From NCBI GenBank assembly GCA_037176725.1, contig JAZBRS010000014.1, positions 80,288,501 to 80,352,500 of the forward strand: DNA of 64,000 nucleotides, in the 5' to 3' direction. The DNA comes from Posidonia oceanica (Eukaryota > Streptophyta > Magnoliopsida > Alismatales > Posidoniaceae). Below, piece by piece: positions 34,669-46,650 of this stretch. Position 1 is the first letter of the stretch, and the number at the start of each line of letters is the position of its first letter. The notes under the pieces are model-generated. The model was not told the origin of the DNA. It saw only the letters and a program-made list of their open reading frames with translations, and searched no databases. A program made the position numbers and the translations under genes.

Positions 34669-37191
34669 ATGGCCCAGTACGTTAGTGAGCCTTCTTTTAC
34701 TCCTGTCACGGAGGGTGTTTCCGTTCCGGCCCCTCTGGTTGCTCCCTCTGTCCCTCTTGTTCCCCCTCCAACGCCAGGGTTTCCTCCTCTGACGTCTCTA
34801 GGTTCTCAGTACACCCCAGGACAGTGGCAAGCCTCCCTTCCTCCAGATCCGGTCGCCGAGTCTATCTTGACGGCCGTTACTCGCACTCCGGAGACGCCAC
34901 TGCCCCCTCCGTCCCAGGGATACGTCGCTTTCGACATCCCTTCCACCGCTGCTGCGACCTTCTCTGTAGAATCCTTCCCTCCCGGACAGTCTGTGTCCGT
35001 GCCACTTGCTTCTCAGCCTCCGCCGGCACTGCACTTCAGCGTCCCCACTGGCGAGACGCCCGAGGCGCAATAACAGCACCTGATGGAGCTTGCCCAGAGA
35101 CTGCAGGGCATGGCTCTGTCAGTTCGTCCTCCTTCTATCTCTGTCGTTCCTGAGGTTCCTCCGAGGCCAGTTCCTGCATTCCTTGCATCGACCTCTACAC
35201 CTCCGCCTCGACCATCGTCGCAACTGCTCACGGTTCCGACGATGGGGGCTCGTTTGCCGCCTCCTGCACAACACTTGGCACAGCATGCTCCACTTCATTC
35301 TGGTGGTCAACCCTTCGGATCGGCTGGAGCCCAGTACCCCACTGGCTCGCTGTCTGGCATCCCGCCTGCACAGCAACTGGTGCTCCGCCATCCTATCCCT
35401 GTCCCAGCACAGCATGGCATTTATTCTTCTCCCCTCCCTCAAGTCCAGCATCCTGCATACACTCCTGCATACACCATCCCCCAGCACGGATACGCCGGCC
35501 ATCCCGTTGCTCCACCAGGCGACGCTATGGTAGATCCGGAGGAGCACTTAGGTGCGACCCATTCGGCATATGTGCTCGCTACCCCTGCTGATCCCTCTCC
35601 TACAGCAGCAATCCCCGACCCCATCAATAACCGGATGGACGTCTTGGAGAAAGCACTACGACTAGTGCAGGGTACTGAGCACCAGACCTACCAATTCCGA
35701 GACCTCTGCTGCTTTCCAGAGGCGGTACTCCCTCCGAAGTTCAAAATCCCGGACTTCGAGAAGTATAATGGTAGGGGCTGCCCTGTAGCACACCTGAAGG
35801 CGTATTGCGGTGATCTCGCTCAGCTTCAGGCTGACGAGAGGTTGCTGATCCGCTTGTTCCAGAAGAGTTTGACCGGGCCGGCGCTCAAGTGGTTCACATC
35901 ACTCGATATGTCAGCCATCAAGACTTGGAACGACCTCAGTCAGGCGTTCCTGGAGCAATACTCCTTCAACCTCGATCTTGTCCCAAAGAGGGCGGACTTG
36001 ATCGCCATCAAGCAGAACTCTGGCGAGCCGTTCGGGGAATACGTCGGCCGCTGGCGCGCCCTTGCCTCTCAAGTTCGAGATAGACCCTCTGACGAGGAAT
36101 CTATCGAGATCGTTATCAAAGGGGCGCAGCCGTCTCTCGGAGCCCTGCTTAGCATTCAACCAGTCACTACTTTTGCGGCACTCATCAGAGCTGGAGCGCG
36201 CGTGGAGAGTTCTTTGCGGAGTGGCAACTTCCCAGCTCTCTCTGCGTTCGCTAAGCAGGCAGTGATAAGCAGCAACAGTGCCAACAGCAGCACCTCCAAC
36301 AACAACAACAGCGGTAACAACAACAACCGCCCGAAGAGGAAGGACTCGCCGAAACCCGCTGTTGCGTTCGTCGATTCTCCTGCTGTGCCTGTTCGCTTGC
36401 CGTCGCGGCCTGCCCCAGCTCAGGTGGTGTACGCTCCTGCACCTAGGAATCCACACACACCGCACATCACAACCACCGCTAGACCGGTCTATCCTACCGC
36501 ACCGGTTCAGCAAGGCCCGTACCCAAGGCAAAGAAGACCACCCGCTGAGAGGCGGAATTTCACCCCACTGGTGGAACCACTCACGGTCATCTTGCCAAAG
36601 GTGGCATCGCTCCTGAAGTTCCCGGAGGTTCGTCCGCCGCCAAGCCCTCTGCCGCATTGGTTTAGGCCGGACCTCTTCTGCAATTTCCATCGAAGCGTCG
36701 GGCATTCGACGGATAATTGCTTCTCCCTGCGGAACGCAATTCAGGACCTGATCGAATCGGGAACGATTGTGATCGACACGCACGAGGCTTCCACTCAAGC
36801 ACGCACCCATGCATCTGCATCTCCAGCTGTTCCCCCGCATTCTGGCATCGTCCGCCAACCTTTACCGGAGCACTCTTATCCGGGAAGGGCGGGAACCTCA
36901 GGCGTCCACTCTGTCTTTCCTTCTGGGCCTGCTACTTCTGTAGTAGACCCCTCTGATCTTATCTCTGACATCTCTGAGCCTTTCCCAGTCAGTCTCTATT
37001 TGGCGGCAGTTGCCGGCTCCGAGTCGGGAATCCATTTGATCCGACCGCGTGCCAGGCCGGAGCGCCCTCGCGCGTCTCCCACCGTGCTCCCTCAGGCTCA
37101 ATCTCCCGTACACCTTTTAGCCAGAGCCCAGCCTAGTTCTCCCATTCACCTTCTAGGGCGACCTCAACCACACCTTCTAGGCAGACCTTAA
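34669..37191 (+). CDS. Gag polyprotein of element B, with one internal stop
   Basis: The start is the ATG at 34669 (GGTCAGCAATGGCC), chosen because A has an ATG in the same context; the frame is also open upstream but without ATG. A TAA at 35071-35073 interrupts the N-terminal proline-rich part; the frame continues unchanged from 35074. The capsid core (retrotransposon gag domain) spans about 35755-36220: EKYNGRGCPVAHLKAYCGDL, ALKWFTSLD, WNDLSQAFLEQYSF, VRDRPSDEES. A Tat-type zinc knuckle, C-x2-H-x4-H-x4-C, lies at 36679-36720, and an Asn/Ser-rich linker near 36270-36330 precedes it. The frame ends at TAA 37189-37191 and continues in phase into pol. D has a sense codon in the corresponding place, so this stop is probably a mutation rather than a programmed gag-pol boundary. 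Gag assembles the cytoplasmic particle and binds genomic RNA. Confidence 0.85.
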
Positions 37192-40100
37192 CCTGCCCCA
37201 GCCGTCCTACCCCAACAACCATATCCCTTAGACAGACCTCAGTATCTTGTAGGTCCCCCTGTAACCCCTCCTGTGCTCGCAGCACATGCTCCAGTCGTCA
37301 TTAACTTGACCCTGGACACCCATCGCGTCCCTTACAGCTACGCCACAGAAATGTGTGCGGAAGTAACGCGATCGGGGAGGATTTACAGGCCCCCAGCACC
37401 GGCGACTAGGCCAACGCATCCTAGACCTGTTATACCCCCACCATCAGGCCAACCCTTAGCAGATCCAGCCCCAGACCAGCCTGTAGTTAGCCAAGCCCCT
37501 AGCCGGCCTGTAGTAACCCAGCTTCCTGCCACTACCCCTGTAGAACCTGCTAGAATCACCCCTCCAGCTGCTAGGAGAGACCAACCTAGAGCAGACCTAA
37601 CCTCCCAGCTTAAGAAGGTTAAGGCCGACATCTCCATCTGGGATTTGATCCACACTTCTGCCGAACATCGCGAGGCTTTTCTTCGTGTGTTCCAGGCTGC
37701 CCGTGTGTCCCAGTCCATTGAGCCTTCTGCCTTGGAGAGCATGGTTGGGTTGATCGCGGAGCCTCAGGTCATCTCTTTTACGAGTGATGAACTGCCTCCG
37801 GCAGGGATTAATCACAACCAGCCCCTATTCGTCACGGTGCAGTTCAAAAACTTTCGCATTCCCCTAACACTGGTTGATAACGGGTCAGGCCTTAACGTCT
37901 GCCCCTTGCGTACAGCAACCAAGCTCGGATTCAAAGCCGAGGATATCACGCCAGCCGTGAAGGGAATGACTGCTTTTGACAACACTCACCATGACGCTCT
38001 AGGGATTCTGATTATCCCTTTGGCTATCGGCCCGGTCGTCTTCGACGTAGAATTCTATGTCGTCGACTTGAAGCCTAACTTCAATCTTCTGCTTGGGCGC
38101 CCTTGGCTTCACAAGCATCAGGTCCTTCCTTCAACCCTCCATCGAATGATAAAGTACCGTCGTGGCGATGATGTCATTGTCGTCATGGCGGAGAACTTTG
38201 AGAAGGAGCGGATTGAAGCAGTCTCTCCCGTGTCTTCGCAATCCATCCCATTTGACCCTGAGACTTCTGAAGCCCTCTATCGCGTTAACCGGTGCGAGCC
38301 AGTTAACTTCGTTCCTGATCTTGAACGTGTCAACTCTTTGGCCGTTCACAGTAACCCCTTTCGAATGGTCGAGAATGTATGTCACAGGTGGGGTTACACA
38401 AAGGGCACGCCGCTCGGGCGTCACGGCCAAGGGATCGCGGAGCCGATCATAGCAGTGGAGCGAAGGAAGTCTGAAGGTCTCGGCTACGAACCAAAGCTCG
38501 ACGAAGATCACTGCTTTCAACTCAGAGATCGTGCACCAGCCATTCCCAGAGACCTCACTAACTTTACCAGTGCAGGAATTCTGGGATCAACCGACTATCA
38601 AGCCGCAGCGCCGACAGAGGATTGGGTGTGTGTTGAGGACTACTACTCGGATGAGGAGCAGTCTGATGCAACAGAGGCAGTCCCAATCAGCTCAGCAGAA
38701 ACAGTAGTCAGAGCAGAGTCCCCGCAGTCAGTTTATTTAGCTCTCCCTCTGGCAGAAACAGCAGGCAGTTCAGCAGGCCCTGTGGCAAATGCAAATTCTC
38801 ATCCTTTTCCAGCCACATCAGTTCCCCAGCAACAGTCAGCAGCAGTGCAGGAGTCAGAGACACTCCTCTTGGCAGAACCAAGCATGCTACCAGCGGTCAC
38901 AGCAACATCAGTGCCACTGCCCCCATCTCTGGAGGGGCAGTCCGTCAATTCAGTCGGCAGCGTGGCCCAACCCGCTCCCTCAGCATCAACTTCAGGAATG
39001 CAGCTGGCGCAGTCCGCTCCGCATTCTCCTGACGACCTGCAGCAGCTCTCATGGCAAGACCCTATGGCGTCAGAGGCTGCGCCCTCTCAGTTACGGCCCG
39101 ATACAAAAGGCCAACTGAGCACTACACTTTCCGGGCCCTTGAGCCCTCCAAAGAGCACCCCTGTTTACCCTTCCGCAGTGACCCTGGAAGCTTATCCATT
39201 AGCAGCACCGCTGGCCTGTCTACTTGGGCCTTCTACATCTGAGCTGCTATCAGCAGACGCGCCCGTGAACCAGATCATGCAGACCCCAAGGGCGGCGATC
39301 CATCTTGCAGCCGGGCCAGTGCCGCAGGCCCCCGGCGCCTACTACGTCGACTCCCCCTCGGACGAGGAAGAAGGAGCGGCGATAGAAGCCCAGGTCGATT
39401 CTTGGATGTCCGACTTAGAGCTACTCTATCAAGAACAGATCAAGTCGATAACAGAAGACCTGGCAGAGCATCAAGCTGCAGAAAGGAAAGGAAAAGCCGT
39501 AGTCACGGACCCTCCTCTGCAAGAGGACCATGCTTCTATCATGGTTCTAGAAGACTCAGCAACGCCGGACTCCCCTAGACCAGATGAGCTCATCACTCTT
39601 CAACTAGAAGGTGGGTCTAGGTGGTTTGTACAACCCATGCCTCACTTGAGCAATGCACCGAGCGGCAGTAACCAGATCAGCCGCCAGTCTGGCATATCCT
39701 CCACAAGCACACTAGAAGACCCAGAGGGAGGAGCATCAGCAGTAAATGCAGCAGCAGCAGAGCAGAATGCCTCAGCAGCACAGTCAGTAGAGCAGTCAGC
39801 AGTATCGGCAGCAGAATCAGCAAAGCACTCAGCAGAGTCAGTCAGGCCAGAGCAAACAGTAGAAGGAGTTGCTAGGACGGAGGTCGCGCACCGAGGCTAC
39901 AAGAATACTCGAGTGAGCGTAACCATCCTGAAGCGTCACCAGGGCCAAGCAGCAGAACACATACACTCTTTCAGCATTGCAAGTCCTTCTTTCGAGAAAG
40001 AGATCCTCTCAGAACTTATTGCTTATGGAGAAGAGGATGATACGGGCATGGATGAGACTGACGAACCTTTGCCCGAGTTCCGGCCCTATGACGACGACCC

Positions 40101-42960
40101 AGAAGGCCCCAACCTCCATGTCGAAGAGGAAACGGAGGTTGTCAACATCGGCACAGCTGAGGAAGTCAGAGAAGTTTGCATCAGTGCCCAGCTGTCCACC
40201 CAGGCTCGAGCAGAATTCATCGCATTCCTGAAAGAATATGCGGATGTCTTCGCCTGGAGTTATGAAGATATGGTCGGCCTTGACATAGAGATAGTGGTGC
40301 ACAATCTGCCCTTAAATCCGGATGCCAAGCCAGTAAAGCAGAAACTGAGAAGATGGCGACCACAGTGGCTGCTCATGATCAAAGAAGAGATAATGAAGCA
40401 GCTTGGAGTCAACTTTCTGAAGGTTGTTCTTTATCCGGAATGGCTGGCAAACATTGTACCCGTGCCCAAGAAAGACGGCCGAATCCGGATCTGCATCGAC
40501 TATAGGGACCTGAACAAGGCAAGTCCCAAGGACGACTTTCCATTGCCCCACATTGACGTCCTAGTCGACAATACAGTGGGCCATAAAATGCTCTCCTTCA
40601 TGGACGGCTTTTCTGGATACAATCAGATCAAAATGGCAGAAGAGGACATGGAAAAGACTTCATTTATCACCCCTTGGGGAGTCTTCTGCTACCAAGTCAT
40701 GCCGTTCGGCCTGAAGAATGCTGGTGCAACCTATCAGAGGGCCATGACTGCGCTATTCCACGACCTCATGCACCAAGAAGTGGAGGTCTATGTAGACGAT
40801 ATGATCGCCAAAACCAAAGAGCCCGAGGATCATCTTGCCTGTCTCAGAAAGCTCTTTAACCGTCTACGGAAGTACAAGCTGCGCCTGAATCCCAAGAAGT
40901 GCGTATTCGGGGTGTCTTCTGGCAAATTGCTCGGCTACATTGTTAGCCAAAGGGGGATTGAGGTGGACCCATTGAAAGCACAAGCCATCGTGGACATGCC
41001 ACCCCCTAGAACTGAAAAAGAAGTCAGAAGTCTGCTTGGGCGTTTACAATTTATCAGTCGCTTCATCGCACAGCTTACACCCATCTGCGAACCTATATTC
41101 AAGCTCTTAAAGAAGAATGCACAGATTCACTGGAGCGAGGAGTGTCAGGCTGCATTTGCCAAGATCAAACAGCTGTTGATCAAGCCTCCTGTCCTGGTCC
41201 CGCCTACGCCGGGAAGACCTTTACTTCTCTACCTTTCTACCACACAGCATTCCATGGGCGCCGTCTTGGGCCAACATGACGAATCTGGTAGGAAGGAGCG
41301 CGCCATCTACTACCTGAGCAAGAAATTTAATGAATGCGAAGCCAGGTACACAGCACTAGAGAAGACTTGCTTGTCACTTGTCTGGGCTGCACAGAAGCTG
41401 AGACACTACATGATGGCATACCCAGTACAGCTCTTATGCCGGCATGATCCTATCAAATTCCTCTTCCAGAAGCCGGCCATGGTGGGCAGATGTGCTAAGT
41501 GGCAGGTGTTATTGTCTCAGTACGACATCACCTTCGTCACACAGAAATCCATGAAGGGTCAAGCAATGGCAGACCATCTTGCTGACCTCCCTCTGCCTGA
41601 ATACCAACCCCTCCAGACGCAGTTCCCTGATGAAGACATTCTCTTTGCAATGGAGGACTCTGAGCAGAAAAATCCTGAAGAAGCAGAGGAATGGCAGCTC
41701 TACTTTGATGGTGCAGTCAACAAGAAGGGTCGAGGCGTAGGCGCAGTGTTGACCACGCCCCAAGGACAGATGACTCCTTTCGCGAGGAAGCTGACTTTCA
41801 CCTGCACAAACAACGAAGCAGAGTACGAAGCATGCATCCTGGGGTTGAAAGTCGCCCTCGAGCATGAGGCGCAGAAGTTGCATGTGCATGGCGATGCCAT
41901 GCTGGTAATTTCTCAAGTGAACGGCGAATGGAAGACAAAAGATCCCAAGCTTGTGCCGTATCACGAACACCTGCTGAGGTTGATGAAAGAATTCAAGAGC
42001 ATCCGCTTCACATACCTGAACAGAGCAAAGAACGCGTATGCAGACGCACTAGCAACTCTGGCATCCTGGCTCACCATTTCAGAAGACAGCACTGTGGATG
42101 TATCAGTCACTCGCATTGAACAGCTTGCATACTGCATGAGCATAGAAGAAGCAGATCCCGCAGAGGGGCAGCCCTGGTATCAAGACATAAAATCTTTCCT
42201 GGAGTCTGGTAACTTTCCTCCTGATACCACGGCAGCAGACAAGAGAACTTTGGCACGTCTGGCGTCAAAGTATGTGTTAGGGGCCGGGCAGCTGTACAGA
42301 AGGTCATACAATCAAATGCTACTGCGCTGCCTGGACAAATCGGAGGCTGACACGCTGATGCTTCAAGTGCATGCGGGGACCTGTGGCCCGCACATGAACG
42401 GCGTCCTCCTAGCCAAGAAGATCATGCTGCAAGGTTATTTTTGGCAGACCATGGAAGCCGACTGCTGCCGGTTCGTGCGTAGATGCCACAATTGTCAGAT
42501 CCATGGAAACTTCATCAAGGCCCCTCCACATCAGCTGCACAACATGTCTTCGCCATGGCCTTTCTCCACCTGGGGGATCGATGTCATCGGCGCCATCCAC
42601 CCTGCTGCTTCAAATGGTCATCGTTACATTCTGGTAGCGATCGATTACTTTACCAAGTGGGTGGAAGCAGCCTCTTACAGAACAGTCACCGCTTCGGCAA
42701 CAGAAAAATTTATCAAAAACAATATTGTTGCCCGATACGGGGTCCCGCACTCTGTCATCTCTGACAACGGCTCAAACTTTATTGCCAAGAGGATCGAAGA
42801 ATACCTGCAAGGTCTCAGAATCAAGCACCATCGATCCTCGCCTTATCGGCCTCAGATGAACGGAGCAGTGGAGTCTGCAAACAAGAACATTGTCAAGATT
42901 CTGAAGAAAATGGCAGAAATCCACAAGGATTGGCACGACAAGCTCCCGTACGCGCTCTGG
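37192..42960 (+). CDS. Protease - reverse transcriptase - RNase H - archaeal RNase H - integrase polyprotein of element B
   Basis: Residues are numbered from 37273. Retropepsin: active site V-D-N-G-S-G with Asp202, and LLGRPWL downstream. A long acidic and Ser/Ala-rich linker follows. RT: CIDYRDLNKASPKDD, MPFGLKNAGATYQR, and YVDD at 1173-1176. The RT-linked RNase H is degenerate (LLLYLSTTQHSMGAVL in place of the usual Asp-containing start). Archaeal-type RNase H: Asp1479, Glu1515, Asp1541, Asp1591. Integrase: zinc finger His1700, His1707, Cys1738, Cys1741; catalytic Asp1770, Asp1831, Glu1867 (D-D-35-E). The whole is in frame with gag, so translation as a Gag-Pol fusion is expected, apart from stops at 35071 and 37189. 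Near 42958-42962 the frame slips by one base; the annotated frame then runs to a meaningless end at 43125. No chromodomain is present. Fusion of pro and RT without a visible intron differs from some Ogre elements. Confidence 0.93.
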
Positions 42961-43415
42961 CGTACAGGACATCAATCCGGACCTCTACAGGAGCCACCCC
43001 GTACTCTCTGGTGTACGGCATGGAAGCGGTGTTACCTGTTGAAGTGGAGATCCCCTCTCTGCGGATCCTGCGGGAAGCTGAGTTGGAAGAAGCAGAATGG
43101 GTCGAAGACCGCTGCATCCAACTGAACTTGATTGATGAGCGCAGATTGCAAGCCATGCACAACGCTCACTGCTATCAGAAGCGGATGGCCAGAGCATTCT
43201 TGAAGAAGGTCCAGCCCAGAAGCTTCCAGCTAGGGGACCTTGTCTTGCGCGCCATTCACTTACCGGACGGTCGAGGGAAATTCCGACCCAATTGGCGTGG
43301 CCCCTTTGTGGTCAAGCAGATCTTTTCGGGAGGCGCTGTAACCCTTGAAGATATGGACCAGGTCGAGCAGTCTGAGCCCGTCAACCTCTGCTATCTGAAG
43401 AAGTACTATCAGTAG
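42961..43415 (+). pseudogene. Integrase C-terminal part of element B, in a shifted frame
   Basis: The continuation of integrase reads in a frame different from the upstream polyprotein. It includes YRTSIRTSTGATPYSLVYGM, which is typical of plant Ty3/gypsy integrase, and the GPY/F-type module (NWRGPFVVKQ) near 43290-43320. It ends at TAG 43413-43415. The homologous part in A (55620-55837) preserves the same end, so this is the true C-terminus. The single-base offset separates it from the catalytic core in this copy. Confidence 0.88.
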
Positions 43416-44949
43416 CCGAAAGCGGCCCCGTTGCAGATGCCCTTCTCCCACCTACACTTGCATTTTCATTCTCGCCTTCTTGCTTCATTTCCTTTCAAAA
43501 TCATGATCGTCATTCTTTCAACTCTTGCGACTCTCTGTTTCAAATCATCATCATCATCCTTTCAACTCTTGCATCCCTATTCAAATCATCATCGTCATTC
43601 TCTCAAGTATTGCATCTTTAGCCCGGTGATGACAACCGGAAGTGCTTGCCTGCTCTGGAAAGGGTCACCCTGCCTCACCCGGCACTACTTAGATGACTTA
43701 GCAAGTGAGGGAGCCACCACCAATTAGGACAGGCGAACTGCCCAATCTCACAAGGACATACACCTCTGAGGGAGAAAAAATGTTAGGTTGTGAGCTTGAA
43801 AAAAAAGTGAGAATAGACATCTAGGTTTGGGCACCTCCAAGGAATAGAAGACGAAGACAGAAGCCGGCCCTAGAGATAGGGGTGTGCAGTCTAACCCTGC
43901 TCCTTCTACCCATCGCACAGCAGACCCAAAACCTGAATCCATTACATTTCAAGCACCCTTCTTTTGCCACCAGAATGGGGATAGCAAAAGCCTGAAGAAA
44001 AAAAAGAGGAAAAGATCAAGCAAAAAAAAAAAAAAAGGAGAAAAAAAGAGGTCGAACAAAAACAAAGACAAAAAAAAAAAAAAAAAAAAGGAGAAAAGCA
44101 AGCAAAACAAAAAAAAGAGAAGAAGAAAAAGGCAAGGGCAGCCCAAAAAACACAGGCACCGTTATCCCCCACACTTTACTAGAGATCCCCAGCATGACCA
44201 GCCTGAAAAAAAGGGGTCTACCACATCTTCCCAAGAGCAAACGCGTACCTTCTCCCAGCTAGGGGCAGGAAAAGACTGCATACCTATGAGGGAGAAACCT
44301 TTCAAAAAAAGAGAGAGAGAGCTGAAAGAATAGGTGTAGGTCCTGAGAATGCAGCCAGTAGCCTGTCCTCACCACATCACCACCTGTATAATGCCAACAA
44401 CCTGTTCCGGAGTGCCACCAATAAGCCAAGAGTCTAAGTAGGGCCCAGTGAGTCAAGGGCCACTCCCTTCCTCTGCAGCAGGCACCAAAGCACTCCGTAT
44501 GCTGAGGGCACCCTAGCATACCCATCCATTCAAACATACTTATTCATCCAATAATATTCATCCACATAAGCATACCACCAGCATCTTGCATACATGCATC
44601 CTCTTTCATTCCTTTCCTCTTCCGCCGATCTCTCCGCTCTGTGACCCGCTCAGGCCTTGAAACAGTACTTCCCCCTAGCAGAGGCACATCGGCGACACTC
44701 AAGCTGCGCCAGTCCACATCCCCTGCCGGTCCTCACCCCCGCTTTTCACCGGACTGCTGCCAATTCCCTTTATTCACTTGTGCTTAATTGCTATGTTCTG
44801 TTATCAACTGCTGAATGCATATGGAACTACATTTTCAGTCTCAGCTCCTGCTTGTTGTCAAAGATTATATGCCTGCGAGATCTGACTATTTATTGATAGC
44901 AGGTACCTCAAGCCTTGCAGCAATCAGCCTGTCTTCTGCAACCAGTGCA
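43416..44949 (+). other. Spacer between integrase and accessory ORF of element B
   Basis: 1.5 kb without a supported gene. An A/G-rich tract (43998-44130) includes several runs of A. The 149-residue Lys-rich frame across it is a by-product of composition. Element A has a matching spacer (55838-57353) with similar purine tracts and a shared phrase CGAAG-CAGAAGC-GGCCCTAGAGATAG. The last part ends in TTGATAGCAG followed by GTACCT, a possible 3' splice site for the accessory ORF. Confidence 0.7.
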
Positions 44950-46152
44950 ATGGGTTTTCCTACTCTGTTGACTCCCGCACACTGCTCGGAAACCCTGCGA
45001 GAATGGATCAGCAGGCTCACTCTACAAGACTGTGAAAAGTTGCGCCTGTGGGGCATACCAACTAAGCTGCTAAAGGCTGCTGATGTGGAGGTCAGCCGCC
45101 ACCTTTTGTGTGCCGCCGCGAGGTTCTGGAAGCCGGCACATCATGTCTTCCGCTTCAACAAGACTGAACTGACACCTACACTGGAAGAGGTGCGTCGGAT
45201 CTGCGGCTTTTCAAAGATCTTGGGGCCGCCTGTCTTCATGAGGCGCGACGGATATCTCCAAGTCCTGAACCAGCTGACTGGACTCTCCACTCAAGCCTGC
45301 CAACAAAAGCTAATCTGCACCAGTGGACAAGAGCCTATGCTTCGCCTTGCACACTTTGATGATATCTTGAACAAGCGTGCTGACCTCGGAGATGAGCTGT
45401 GGCTCCGAGGATTCGTCATCCGCTTTCTGGGCGAACTAATCTTTACTCATGGCCGACTGACAGTGGCCATCGAAGTTGCAGAGATTGCACTAGCTGTGGT
45501 GACCCAGCATATAGACCTGGCACCAGTTCTCTTGGCAGAGACTTATCGCGGGCTGGACCGCATTTCTCATCGCTGCCGCCACTTCCACGGTTGCGGAGCA
45601 CTTATACAAGTCTGGCTGATCGCGCACTTAGAAATGGACTTCCTGCGCCCTCAAGTGCACGCCTTCGAAGCCTACTGCAGTAGCGCCTGTACCAGAACAG
45701 ACAAGAGCGTCAAAGACGAATACGAGAGGCTGTCAGCATTGACCGACGACGCTGTGATCTGGCGCATCATTCCCTCTGCAGCAGAGCCATTCACAATCTT
45801 CTTCAGCGCGCGTGACACGCGGCTGATCATTCTTCCAGGCTTCACAGCAGGCGTAGAGTACCATCCAATCAGGGTCATGCGCCAGTTCGGCTTCCAGCAG
45901 GGCGCCTTCATCGACAGTACAGCGCCCGAGCTTCTACAGACTTATCCTCTCAGCACCACTGCCCCAACCAAGAAGCTTGCTAGTCTGATGCAGCATGGGG
46001 TCCAATCTACAGACGTTGCGGCCGTGAGAGGTACTGGATGCACTTCTGATTATGAAGCGGAAGTCCGACAGCTCTGGCCAATCACTGAAGTCCCGCCAGG
46101 CGGCCCCTTGTTCCCTGACTCCAGGCAGCCGAAGAAGGCCCGGGTTGACTAG
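44950..46152 (+). CDS. Accessory ORF of element B, 400 residues, PMD/DUF7745-like
   Basis: The ATG at 44950 was chosen because the counterpart in A starts at the matching MGYPTL codon; the frame is open further upstream. Conserved stretches: LLCAAARFWKPAHHVFRF (35-75), TPTLEEVRRICGFSKI, GDELWLRGFVIRFLGELIFTHGR, FHGCGALIQVWLIAHLE, VEYHPIRVMRQFGFQQGAF, and a basic tail SRQPKKAR that could act in nuclear localisation. The PTLEEV-RI-GF, G-LIQ-W---HL and Y-P--V-RQFG patterns resemble the plant mobile domain/DUF7745 group, which is found in plant genes and in some retrotransposons; this is from memory, not a search. No signal peptide or membrane helix is visible, so it is not an envelope protein. 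It lies in sense between integrase and PPT, as the accessory ORFs of some Tat elements do. Function unknown. Confidence 0.85.
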   Translation: MGFPTLLTPAHCSETLREWISRLTLQDCEKLRLWGIPTKLLKAADVEVSRHLLCAAARFWKPAHHVFRFNKTELTPTLEEVRRICGFSKILGPPVFMRRDGYLQVLNQLTGLSTQACQQKLICTSGQEPMLRLAHFDDILNKRADLGDELWLRGFVIRFLGELIFTHGRLTVAIEVAEIALAVVTQHIDLAPVLLAETYRGLDRISHRCRHFHGCGALIQVWLIAHLEMDFLRPQVHAFEAYCSSACTRTDKSVKDEYERLSALTDDAVIWRIIPSAAEPFTIFFSARDTRLIILPGFTAGVEYHPIRVMRQFGFQQGAFIDSTAPELLQTYPLSTTAPTKKLASLMQHGVQSTDVAAVRGTGCTSDYEAEVRQLWPITEVPPGGPLFPDSRQPKKARVD

Positions 46153-46650
46153 GCCCTTGTGCGACCATCATGTGGTCTTCTTTCAGTTTGTGCTGTGCTT
46201 TTCTGGCCTCCCTCAGGCATTGTACTTATCAAGATCATATCAATAAAAACTGTTTCTGCTTTCTGCTTGCACATCAAGACTCTTTGCTGCATTGCATATC
46301 ATCATCATCATTATCTTGGGCCCTCTAATCAGGCTTGCAGACATCCCAGCGCGGCGAAGTCCTCAGCACCCAATCCGGAGCCCAGAGCATCTGCAGGCCC
46401 GCGACACTCAGCTCCGCTGTCCGGCATCCCCGGTTGGTCGCCCCCAGCTGGACCACCATCCTCTGCGGGCTGGCACCCCAAACTGCCCGGCGAAAGGTCC
46501 GTCAACCTGTTATCCTCCTCAGCTGTTCATCCTCAGCTGAGTCCCTCGTGGGCTGGCACCCCAAACTGCTCGGCGATGGGTCCGTCAACCTATCATCCAT
46601 CCACTCGCCTATCTGTCCTTGCATCCTGATGCCAGGGGCGTACCCACCAT

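Noticed and set aside
35911..36858. 315-codon ORF antisense to gag of B
   Set aside because: It mirrors codon bias of the sense gag frame, reading Arg/Trp/Cys-rich strings, and the same antisense opening appears piecewise opposite gag of D. No domain was recognised.
43884..44333. 149-codon Lys-rich ORF
   Set aside because: Produced by A/G tracts; not conserved in A and no recognisable domain.
44950..46152. Accessory ORF as an envelope gene
   Set aside because: Its position after integrase is env-like, but no signal peptide, transmembrane segment or cysteine-rich ectodomain is visible and the sequence resembles a soluble plant domain.
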